Shown here piece after piece: positions 19,512-26,086 of a stretch of DNA of 64,000 nucleotides. Source of the DNA: Roseovarius sp. ZX-A-9 (lineage in GTDB: Bacteria; Pseudomonadota; Alphaproteobacteria; Rhodobacterales; Rhodobacteraceae); the NCBI RefSeq assembly GCF_028369135.1, contig NZ_JAPWHW010000004.1, forward strand, positions 124,001-188,000, in the 5' to 3' direction. A model generated the notes under the pieces. The model worked only from the letters and a program-made list of their open reading frames with translations. It was not told the DNA's origin and made no database searches. Made by a program: the position numbers and the translations under genes. Within the stretch, counting starts at the first letter, position 1. Each line of letters starts with the position of its first letter.

Positions 19512-20912
19512 ATGTCCCCATCCGATCCGGTTGAGCCCCTGCAATTTGGCTGGGAAGAATGGATTGGCTTGCCAGACCTGGGCGTGCCCGCCATCCGCGC
19601 CAAGGTGGACACCGGCGCGCGCACCTCGGCGCTGCACGCCTTCGACATCGAAACCTTCGGCCCCATCGCCAAGCCAAAGGTGCGCTTTACCGTGCATCCC
19701 ATTCCCGGCCGCGACGATCTGATCATCCCCTGTTCGGCTCCGATCATCGACCGGCGCGAGGTGACATCCTCGAACGGCGAAAAGGAATCGCGCTTCGTAA
19801 TCGAGACCAAGCTGGAAGTGAACGGGGATGATTGGCCGATCGAAATCACCCTGACCAACCGCGACAAGATGAACAGCCGCATGTTGCTGGGTCGGCAGGC
19901 GCTAAAGGACCATATTTCGATCGTCGCCACCGACCGGTTCCTGCAGCCCGAACTCAGCTATGACGTCTATCACACCGCCAAGATGCGCCAATCCGCACCG
20001 GACCGCGCACTGCGTATCGCGGTGCTCAGCCGCGAGGACAATTATTCGACCCGCCGCCTGGTGGAAGAGGGTGAAAAACGCGGCCATACGGTCGAGGTCA
20101 TCAATACCACTCGCTGCTACATGGCGATCAACGCGATGGCCCCCGAGGTGCATTACGACGGCAAGCGCCTGCCGCGGTTCGACGCCGTGATCCCGCGCAT
20201 CGGCGCATCGGTGACGCCCTACGGCGCGGCCATCCTGCGCCAGTTCGAGACCATCGGCACATGGTGCGTCAATGGAAGTACCGGCATCGTCGCCAGCCGG
20301 GACAAGCTGCACGCGCATCAGATCATGGCCCGCGCCAAGATCGGCATGCCCAACACCGCCTTTGCCGCCAGCCCGGGCGATACCGGCAACATCATCGCGC
20401 TGGTGGGCACCGCGCCGTTGATCGTCAAACTTCTGGAATCAACACAGGGCAAGGGCGTCGTGCTGGCCGAAACCCGCAAGGCCGCAGAATCGGTGATCGA
20501 CGCCTTTCGCGGGCTCAAGGCGAACTTCCTGGTGCAGGATTTTGTCAAGGAAGCCGCAGGCGAGGATATCCGCTGCCTGGTGATCGGCGGCAAGGTTGTG
20601 GCATCCATGAAGCGCACCGGCGCAGATGGCGATTTTCGCTCGAACCTGCACCGCGGCGGCAGCGCCAAGGCGGTGCGTATCACCAAGCAAGAGCGTGAGA
20701 CCGCGTTACGCGCGGCCAAGGCATTCGATCTCAACATGGCCGGCGTGGACCTCCTGCGCGCCGAAACCGGCCCTAAGGTGCTCGAGGTCAATTCTTCCCC
20801 CGGATTTGAAGGCATTGAGGCTTCCACCGGCAAGAACATCGTCGGCACGCTCTACGAGATGATCGAAACGCGGGTGCGCCCCACCCCGATCCGGCGCCGC
20901 AAGGTCAAGTAA
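19512..20912 (+). CDS. fused RimB-type aspartic protease and RimK-type glutamate ligase
   Basis: A 466-residue two-domain protein. Residues 10-150 match the retropepsin-like family once called ATP-dependent zinc protease (RimB): the active-site motif VDTGARTSALHA with Asp33, and later SRMLLGRQALKD. Residues 160-455 are an ATP-grasp ligase of the RimK type (NGSTGIVASRDKLHAHQIMA, GKGVVLAE, VKEAAGEDIRCLVIGGKVVASMKR, and the Mg motif GPKVLEVNSSPGFEGIE). RimK adds glutamates to ribosomal protein S6; RimB is reported in Pseudomonas to trim them. Here both activities are on one chain. AAGGAG lies 6 bases before the chosen ATG; the open frame extends upstream without support. Confidence 0.9.
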   Translation: MSPSDPVEPLQFGWEEWIGLPDLGVPAIRAKVDTGARTSALHAFDIETFGPIAKPKVRFTVHPIPGRDDLIIPCSAPIIDRREVTSSNGEKESRFVIETKLEVNGDDWPIEITLTNRDKMNSRMLLGRQALKDHISIVATDRFLQPELSYDVYHTAKMRQSAPDRALRIAVLSREDNYSTRRLVEEGEKRGHTVEVINTTRCYMAINAMAPEVHYDGKRLPRFDAVIPRIGASVTPYGAAILRQFETIGTWCVNGSTGIVASRDKLHAHQIMARAKIGMPNTAFAASPGDTGNIIALVGTAPLIVKLLESTQGKGVVLAETRKAAESVIDAFRGLKANFLVQDFVKEAAGEDIRCLVIGGKVVASMKRTGADGDFRSNLHRGGSAKAVRITKQERETALRAAKAFDLNMAGVDLLRAETGPKVLEVNSSPGFEGIEASTGKNIVGTLYEMIETRVRPTPIRRRKVK

Positions 20913-21012
20913 TGCATCTCGCGCGCTTGCGACGACTCGCCACTGATCGGGCTCTGGACGCGGGCGACCGCAATCCCTATATGTTTGGTCAGGTAACTGA
21001 ACAGGCCCTGTC

Positions 21013-21375
21013 ATGACCGAAAACCCGCAACCTTTCGAAGGCATTCCGCTGATCGCGCCTTCCACCACGGATCACCCGCAATACGACGCGGTGGTTGAAG
21101 CCTGCCGCAGCGTGTTCGATCCCGAAATCCCGGTGAATATCTTTGATCTGGGATTGATCTACACCATCGACATCGACGAAGAGAACGCGGTCAAGATCGT
21201 GATGACCCTGACCGCCCCCGGCTGTCCGGTCGCCGGCGAAATGCCCGGTTGGGTCGCCGAAGCGGTCGAACCGCTGGCGGGCATCAAGCAGGTCGATGTG
21301 GAACTCACATGGGAACCGCCCTGGGGCATGGACATGATGAGCGACGAAGCCCGTCTCGAACTGGGGTTCATGTAA
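21013..21375 (+). CDS. sufT: SufT/MIP18-family iron-sulfur assembly protein
   Basis: A 120-residue DUF59 (MIP18) domain protein: VVEACRSVFDPEIPVNIFDLGLIYTIDI, then MTLTAPGCPVAGEMPGW with the conserved cysteine, and the C-terminal motif ELTWEPPWGMDMMSDEARLELGFM, which is specific to the SufT group. SufT proteins help mature Fe-S enzymes under high demand. Here it lies apart from a suf operon but 1.5 kb from an IscA/SufA-type protein, with SatD and DUF3307 genes inserted between the two. The ribosome site is weak (CAGGCCCTGTC before the ATG). Confidence 0.92.
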   Translation: MTENPQPFEGIPLIAPSTTDHPQYDAVVEACRSVFDPEIPVNIFDLGLIYTIDIDEENAVKIVMTLTAPGCPVAGEMPGWVAEAVEPLAGIKQVDVELTWEPPWGMDMMSDEARLELGFM

Positions 21376-21378
21376 AGT

Positions 21379-21396
21379 GCAAGTAATTTAGCTTGC
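21379..21396. promoter_or_regulatory. palindromic operator 1 upstream of satD-like gene
   Basis: GCAAGTAATTTAGCTTGC, an 18-bp site of form GCAAG-N8-CTTGC. It begins 3 bases after the sufT stop. It matches the reverse complement of the site at 22093 at 16 of 18 positions. Confidence 0.7.
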
Positions 21397-21407
21397 ATTT
21401 TGCGATT

Positions 21408-21425
21408 GCAAGCCTTATTGCTTGC
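21408..21425. promoter_or_regulatory. palindromic operator 2 upstream of satD-like gene
   Basis: GCAAGCCTTATTGCTTGC, second GCAAG-N8-CTTGC site, 29 bases centre to centre from operator 1 and ending 2 bases before the ATG at 21428. Occupancy would block both promoter and ribosome binding. Confidence 0.7.
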
Positions 21426-21427
21426 CA

Positions 21428-22057
21428 ATGCTTCGCACCGTCCTCACTGGCGACATCGTAAACTCATCGGAACTGCCCCCCCGAGAGCTTGATGATCTGA
21501 TCGCGGCCCTGAGCCGGCTTGCCGTGGAAATCTCCCGCTGGCCGTCCGAGGGCCGCGATGAAACCCGCACCGGATTCGCCCGCCGGGGCGGCGATGGCTG
21601 GCAGATCCTGATCGACACCCCTCGCTATAGCCTGCGCCCTGCCCTTTGCGCCCAGGCCTGCATCCGCGCCCAAAGCGAAACCGCCGCCACCCGCATCGCA
21701 GTGGCCACCGGCATTGGCGAGGTTCCGGACCGTCCGGGGGCCGACCTCAACAGCGCGCATGGCCCGGTCTTCACCGCCTCCGGACGCCTGCTCGACGCAT
21801 TGCCGCCCCGGACCCTGATGGCCCATGCAGAAGGCGGCGCGCTCGATGCCACCTTCCGCCTTGCCGATCACATCTCGCAGGGCTGGACTCAGGCCCAGGC
21901 CCGCGCGCTTTGCCTGACCTTACCCCCCGATAGCGGACCACGGCGGATCGCCGCAGAGACGCTCGGGATTTCCCGGCAAGCGGTCGATCAGGCCTTGGCC
22001 GGGGCCGGGTATCACGCACTGATCGACGCGCTTGATGCAGTGGAGACGGCACAGTGA
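21428..22057 (+). CDS. SatD-family protein with C-terminal helix-turn-helix
   Basis: A 209-residue protein whose N-terminus (MLRTVLTGDIVNSS) carries the TGDIVNS signature of the SatD family. The centre reads like a nucleotidyl-cyclase-type fold (FARRGGDGWQILID, then RIAVATGIGEV and ASGRLLDALPPRTLMAH), and residues about 172-196 (RRIAAETLGISRQAVDQALAGAG) form a probable helix-turn-helix. It is followed by a DUF3307 membrane protein, a recurring pair in many bacteria. The ATG at 21428 is preferred over the TTG 6 bases earlier. Presence of an HTH beside repeated palindromes suggests autoregulation. Biochemical role unknown. Confidence 0.75.
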   Translation: MLRTVLTGDIVNSSELPPRELDDLIAALSRLAVEISRWPSEGRDETRTGFARRGGDGWQILIDTPRYSLRPALCAQACIRAQSETAATRIAVATGIGEVPDRPGADLNSAHGPVFTASGRLLDALPPRTLMAHAEGGALDATFRLADHISQGWTQAQARALCLTLPPDSGPRRIAAETLGISRQAVDQALAGAGYHALIDALDAVETAQ

Positions 22058-22092
22058 AGAGCCGCAATCCGAATGGCTTGCTTCACTCAAAA

Positions 22093-22110
22093 GCAAGCGA
22101 AATAACTTGC
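22093..22110. promoter_or_regulatory. palindromic operator 3 upstream of the DUF3307 gene
   Basis: GCAAGCGAAATAACTTGC, third GCAAG-N8-CTTGC site, 20 bases before the DUF3307 start, with an extra half-site GCTTGC at 22076-22081 and another TTGC directly after it. No further copies of this palindrome were noticed by eye in the window. Confidence 0.7.
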
Positions 22111-22130
22111 TTGCATTGCGGGGCCGCCCG

Positions 22131-22865
22131 ATGATCGAAACCCTAGCCGCCCTCCTCTTCGCCCATGTCCTCGCCGATTTCGCGCTGCAAACCGATTGGA
22201 TCAACGCCAACAAATCCCGCCCGTCCGTCATGCTGCTACATGGCGCCATCGTCTGGATCACCGCCCATGCCGCGCTGGGCCTGCCCTATGATCCGGTGCT
22301 GACCGCGCTCGCGGTTGCGCATGTCATCATCGACACGGCCAAGCTTCAGGCGGCAAGACGGTTCACCGGATTTCGCGGGTTTTCCGCTTTCATGGCCGAT
22401 CAGGGCGCACATCTGGTGACGCTGCTCGTCGCCGCCTACCTTGCCCCGGCGCTCTGGCACAGCGGCGCCTGGGCAGAGCTGTCGGTGTTTCTGCCGCTCT
22501 ATGCGCTGCTGACCGGCCTCATCCTCTGCGTCACGGCCGGCCAATATGCCGTCGGGCTGCTGATGCAGCCCCACAGCCAGCGGATTCGCAACAACGGGCT
22601 GCGCGATGGCGGGCGGCTGATCGGGGTGCTGGAACGCGGGTTGATCTACCTTCTGATCCTGTCGGGCCTGCCCATCGGTGTTGGCTTTCTGATCACCGCC
22701 AAGTCGATCCTGCGTTACGGCACCGCGACCCGCGACCAGCGCACGGCGGAATATGTCATCATAGGCACGCTGGCCTCGTTCGGCTGGGCCATCGCGGTGG
22801 CCCTTGGCACGCAACTGCTGCTTTCTCATCTGCCCCCGCTTGAGATCGCGACACAGGCGCACTAA
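22131..22865 (+). CDS. DUF3307 family membrane protein
   Basis: A 244-residue integral membrane protein with about six predicted helices. The N-terminus ETLAALLFAHVLADFALQTDW and the following HGAIVWITAHAAL segment are the conserved DUF3307 block, including the D-Q-W and H residues shared across the family. It follows a SatD-like protein, the usual partner. I chose the ATG at 22131, after GCGGGG, because the upstream open frame overlaps satD and the operator. Function unknown; conserved polar residues inside predicted helices suggest transport or membrane enzymology and not merely anchoring. Confidence 0.8.
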   Translation: MIETLAALLFAHVLADFALQTDWINANKSRPSVMLLHGAIVWITAHAALGLPYDPVLTALAVAHVIIDTAKLQAARRFTGFRGFSAFMADQGAHLVTLLVAAYLAPALWHSGAWAELSVFLPLYALLTGLILCVTAGQYAVGLLMQPHSQRIRNNGLRDGGRLIGVLERGLIYLLILSGLPIGVGFLITAKSILRYGTATRDQRTAEYVIIGTLASFGWAIAVALGTQLLLSHLPPLEIATQAH

Positions 22866-22894
22866 GTTTGCAGCAGGTAACATGAGGTTCCAAA

Positions 22895-23245
22895 ATGTTC
22901 GGCATTCCCGGCAAACAAGCGGTCACCATGACCGACAAGGCGGCAAAGCAGATATCCAAACTGATGGCCAAGGACGGCCACAAGGGGTTGCGCATCGGCG
23001 TCAAGAAGGGCGGCTGCGCAGGCATGGAGTACACCATGGACTATGTGACCGAGGTCGACCCCAACGATGAGGTGGTCGAGCAGGAAGGCGCGCGGATCAT
23101 GATCGCGCCGATGGCGCAGATGTTCCTCTTTGGCACCGAGATCGACTATCAGACCAGCTTGCTGGAATCGGGCTTTCGCTTCAGCAATCCCAACGTGACC
23201 GAGGCCTGCGGCTGCGGCGAGTCGATCAAGTTCGAAGGTATGTAA
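22895..23245 (+). CDS. A-type iron-sulfur cluster carrier (SufA/IscA/ErpA family)
   Basis: A 116-residue HesB/IscA protein that accepts and delivers Fe-S clusters. The three essential cysteines are present: one in KKGGCAGMEYTMDY and two in the C-terminal ACGCGES motif. The start ATG follows GAGG at 9 bases. It lies 29 bases after the DUF3307 gene, and together with sufT brackets the SatD/DUF3307 pair, a mixed arrangement whose logic is not obvious. Distinguishing SufA from IscA or ErpA by sequence alone is unreliable. Confidence 0.93.
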   Translation: MFGIPGKQAVTMTDKAAKQISKLMAKDGHKGLRIGVKKGGCAGMEYTMDYVTEVDPNDEVVEQEGARIMIAPMAQMFLFGTEIDYQTSLLESGFRFSNPNVTEACGCGESIKFEGM

Positions 23246-23350
23246 GATACCTGCTTAACCGGCTGTAATAAAAGATACTTCTGGGCACCTGCACCCTTGC
23301 ATTGCGCGGCCTCATGGCCGATGATACCGCACCTGAAAAGTGGAGGGATC

Positions 23351-24103
23351 ATGCGACGCAAACTGGTGGCAGGCAATTGGAAGATGCACGGGCTGCAGGC
23401 CGATCTGGCGCAGCTCACGGCACTGAACGCGACCCACCCTGCGCCCGCGATCGACATCCTGATCTGCCCGCCCGCGACGCTGATCACCGCCGCCTGTGCC
23501 ACCTGCGAAGGTAGCGCGATGCAGATCGGCGGGCAGGATTGCCACGCCCGCGCCTCGGGCGCGTTCACCGGCGATCTGTCGGCCCTGATGCTCAAGGATG
23601 CCGGCGCCAGCGCGGTGATCGTCGGCCATTCCGAACGGCGCGAGGCTCATGAGGAAAGCAGCGAAATCGTGCGCGCCAAGGCCAAGGCCGCCCATGCCGC
23701 CGGCCTGACCGCGATTATCTGCCTAGGCGAGAGCCTTGCACAGCGCGAGGCGGCCAACACGCTCGATATCATCGCCGGGCAATTGTCGCTTTCGGTGCCC
23801 GACAGCGCAGCAGCGGCCAACACCGTGATCGCCTACGAACCCTGCTGGGCCATCGGCAGCGGCCTGACCCCCAGCCCCGAACAGATCGGCGAAGTGCATG
23901 ATTTCATCCGTGCGCGGCTGACCACCCGTTTCGGCGCCGCGCAGGCGGATGGCATGCGTCTGCTCTATGGCGGATCGGTCAAGCCCGGCAACGCCGCCGA
24001 GATTTTCGCAATCCCCGATGTCGACGGCGCGCTGGTCGGTGGCGCCAGCCTGAAGGCGGATGATTTCAGCCCCATTATCAACGCGTTGGAGAGTGCTGCT
24101 TAA
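23351..24103 (+). CDS. tpiA: triose-phosphate isomerase
   Basis: TIM-barrel enzyme interconverting dihydroxyacetone phosphate and glyceraldehyde 3-phosphate. 250 residues, standard length. Catalytic residues are visible: Asn/Lys in KLVAGNWKMHG, His in IVGHSERR, Glu in AYEPCWAIGSG, and the phosphate loop LYGGSVKPGNA and VGGASLKADDF. The ATG at 23351 follows GGAGGG at 4-9 bases and gives the canonical start; the open frame further upstream is not part of the family. The gene is probably monocistronic and is convergent with the Lrp-type regulator. Confidence 0.98.
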   Translation: MRRKLVAGNWKMHGLQADLAQLTALNATHPAPAIDILICPPATLITAACATCEGSAMQIGGQDCHARASGAFTGDLSALMLKDAGASAVIVGHSERREAHEESSEIVRAKAKAAHAAGLTAIICLGESLAQREAANTLDIIAGQLSLSVPDSAAAANTVIAYEPCWAIGSGLTPSPEQIGEVHDFIRARLTTRFGAAQADGMRLLYGGSVKPGNAAEIFAIPDVDGALVGGASLKADDFSPIINALESAA

Positions 24104-24141
24104 CTACTCCTGCCGCAGCACCCGGCGGCCCTTGGCTATTT

Positions 24142-24603
24142 TCAGAGCGGCAGGATCGTCGTCGATTTGATCTCCTCCATCGACAACAGCGCCGTCACGT
24201 TATGCACCTTCACCTCTGAAATCAGCGCCTGGTAGAACGTGTCATAAGCCCGCGCATTGGCCACGCGGACCTTCAGGATATAGTCGATATCACCCGCCAG
24301 CCGGTGCGCCTCCTGCACTTCGGGGCGGTCCTGCAACGCCTTCAGAAAGGTCTTTTGCCAGTTCGCATCATGTTCCGACGTGCGGATCAGGACAAAGAAA
24401 CACGCCTCGAACCCCAGCGCGTCAGCATCCAGCAGAAAGGTCTGCCGCCGGATCACCCCGTTCTCGCGCATCTTGCGAATCCGGTTCCACACCGGCGTCT
24501 TCGAACTGCCCACCGCGCGCGCGATATCGTCGAGTGACTGCCCGCCATCGGCCTGCAATTCCATGAGGATTTTTCGATCCAGGTCATCGATGCGAACAGA
24601 CAT
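24142..24603 (-). CDS. Lrp/AsnC family regulator, probably of sulfate assimilation
   Basis: A 153-residue Lrp-type regulator: N-terminal winged HTH (DDLDRKILMELQADGGQSLDDIARAVGSSKTPVWNRIRKM) and C-terminal RAM ligand-binding/oligomerisation domain (CFFVLIRTSEHDANW, HRLAGDIDYILKVRV). AAGGA lies 8 bases before the ATG at 24603, so I reject the longer open frame. It is divergent from the cys operon across 144 bases containing a TTGGAACA direct repeat, so control of cysteine/sulfite metabolism is the natural inference; the effector, perhaps an amino acid such as cysteine or a derivative, is unknown. Confidence 0.9.
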   Translation of the reverse strand: MSVRIDDLDRKILMELQADGGQSLDDIARAVGSSKTPVWNRIRKMRENGVIRRQTFLLDADALGFEACFFVLIRTSEHDANWQKTFLKALQDRPEVQEAHRLAGDIDYILKVRVANARAYDTFYQALISEVKVHNVTALLSMEEIKSTTILPL

Positions 24604-24621
24604 TCCATTATCCTTTTGCGT

Positions 24622-24659
24622 TTGGAACAATCCAGCAAGCGGCGGGCGTGATTGGAACA
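24622..24659. promoter_or_regulatory. direct repeat, candidate Lrp-type operator
   Basis: TTGGAACA occurs at 24622-24629 and again at 24652-24659, exactly 30 bases apart (about three helical turns), just upstream of the regulator gene and of the cysG promoter. Lrp-type octamers wrap DNA through phased sites of this kind. Confidence 0.5.
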
Positions 24660-24707
24660 TACGTCCTTATTCCCCCGCCCATCTGGCGCAAATGCGGGAT
24701 TATTTTC

Positions 24708-24713
24708 TATAAT
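24708..24713 (+). promoter_or_regulatory. -10 box of the cys operon promoter
   Basis: A perfect TATAAT, in otherwise G+C-rich DNA, lies 34 bases before the cysG start. The matching -35 is weak (TGGCGC at 24684-24689, 18-bp spacer), which fits a promoter that needs an activator. Confidence 0.5.
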
Positions 24714-24747
24714 GCGGCAAGTCAACACGAGAACGGACAGCCCGCAG

Positions 24748-25734
24748 ATGAAACATTTCCCAATCTTCCTGGCTCTTGAGGGACGCCGCGTCGTCCTGTC
24801 GGGCGGCGGTGACGCCGCATTGGCCAAGCTGCGCCTGCTGCTCAAGACCCAAGCCCAGCTGACCGTATATGCCGCGTCGCCCGCCGCCGAGATCGTCGCT
24901 TGGGCCAAGTCCGGCGCCCTGACACTGGTCCGTCGCCCGCTGGCCCCCGGCGACACGCGCGGTGCCGTGCTCTTTTATGCCGCCGATGAGGATGCGTCCG
25001 AGGATGCCCGCACCACGCGCATCGCCCGCGCCGATGGCCCGCTGACCAATATCGTCGACAATCTGCAGGACAGCCAGTTCATCACCCCCGCCATCGTCGA
25101 TCGCGACCCGGTGACCATCGCCATCGGCACCGAAGGCACGGCCCCGGTTCTGGCGCGCGCGATCAAGGCCGATCTGGAGGCCCGCCTGCCCGCAACGCTC
25201 GGCCCACTGGCCCGCGCCGCGAGCGCCTTTCGCCGCATGGCCGAGGCCCTGCCGATGGGCCGCGCACGGCGCCGTTTCTGGAGCGAATTCTTCTTTCACG
25301 CAGGCCCGGACGCGCTGGACCGTGACGCCACCGCCGATCTGGGCCAGGTTCTGGACACCCATCTGGCCGCGCATCTGGGCGCACGCAGCAGCGCAGGCCG
25401 CGTGAGCTTTGCCATCGTCGGGGCCGCCGATCCCGAACTGCTGCCGCTCAAGACGCGCAACATCCTGCACGAGGCCGATCTGGTCCTGCATGGCGCGGCC
25501 ATTTCTCCACAGATCCTCGATCTGGCCCGACGCGAAGCAGCGTTCGGCGCCCTGCCCGGCTCGGCCCGGCCGCTGATCGACGCCGCGCGCGCCGGACAGC
25601 ACGTCATCTGCCTGATGCCGTCCGCACCGGATGCGCAATTGCTGGCTTCCTGTCGCAGCGCCGGGATCGCCGCACTGGTCATTCCCGGCATCGCCCCGTT
25701 GCCCAATCTTACCCCCTTGCAGGAGACTGCCTGA
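24748..25734 (+). CDS. cysG: siroheme synthase CysG with truncated methyltransferase domain
   Basis: A 328-residue protein. Residues 1-210 are the precorrin-2 dehydrogenase/ferrochelatase module: MKHFPIFLALEGRRVVLSGGGDAALAKLRLLL (NAD-binding, one GGG loop), ITPAIVDRDPVTIAIGTEGTAPVLARAIKADLE and the dimer helix. Residues from about 230 (SFAIVGAADPELLPLKTRNILHEADLVLHG) are recognisably the start of the uroporphyrinogen-III methyltransferase domain, but only about 100 residues remain and the SAM-loop glycine pattern is altered. Normal CysG has about 460. Step 1 methylation probably comes from another enzyme (CobA). First gene of the cys operon; stop overlaps the next start. Confidence 0.85.
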   Translation: MKHFPIFLALEGRRVVLSGGGDAALAKLRLLLKTQAQLTVYAASPAAEIVAWAKSGALTLVRRPLAPGDTRGAVLFYAADEDASEDARTTRIARADGPLTNIVDNLQDSQFITPAIVDRDPVTIAIGTEGTAPVLARAIKADLEARLPATLGPLARAASAFRRMAEALPMGRARRRFWSEFFFHAGPDALDRDATADLGQVLDTHLAAHLGARSSAGRVSFAIVGAADPELLPLKTRNILHEADLVLHGAAISPQILDLARREAAFGALPGSARPLIDAARAGQHVICLMPSAPDAQLLASCRSAGIAALVIPGIAPLPNLTPLQETA

Positions 25735-26045
25735 TGCCCCGCGAATTCACGCCCCAAGTCATCACCGCCAACGCCCTGATCGAGGGCGACGTGGTCTATT
25801 TCACCACCCAGGACACCTGGAGCCGCGCCCTGAGCGATGCCGACATTCTCACCGACGAGGCCGATGCCGCATTGCGTCTGCTGATCGCCGAGGCACGCCA
25901 TCACGAAGTGGTCGGCGTTTACCTGACGGCGATGAAACCCACCCCCGAAGGCCCTGTCCCGGTGCATTTCCGCGAGGAATTCCGGCGCACCGGCCCCTCG
26001 AACCATTTCCACGGCAAACAGGCAGACAGCGCGACCCGAGCCTGA
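25734..26045 (+). CDS. DUF2849 domain protein of the sulfite-reduction operon
   Basis: A 103-residue soluble protein, start overlapping the cysG stop (TGATG). It contains the family pattern ITANALIEGDVVYFTTQDTWSRAL near the start and ends in a polar tail. DUF2849 genes occur almost only between cysG and the nitrite/sulfite reductase gene in alphaproteobacteria, which implies a role with that reductase or its siroheme, but the biochemical function is not known. No metal or redox motif is visible: there is no cysteine. Confidence 0.85.
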   Translation: MPREFTPQVITANALIEGDVVYFTTQDTWSRALSDADILTDEADAALRLLIAEARHHEVVGVYLTAMKPTPEGPVPVHFREEFRRTGPSNHFHGKQADSATRA

Positions 26046-26086
26046 CCCGGATTAACGCTTCGCAGCCTCTTCTCAGGAAAAAAGTC

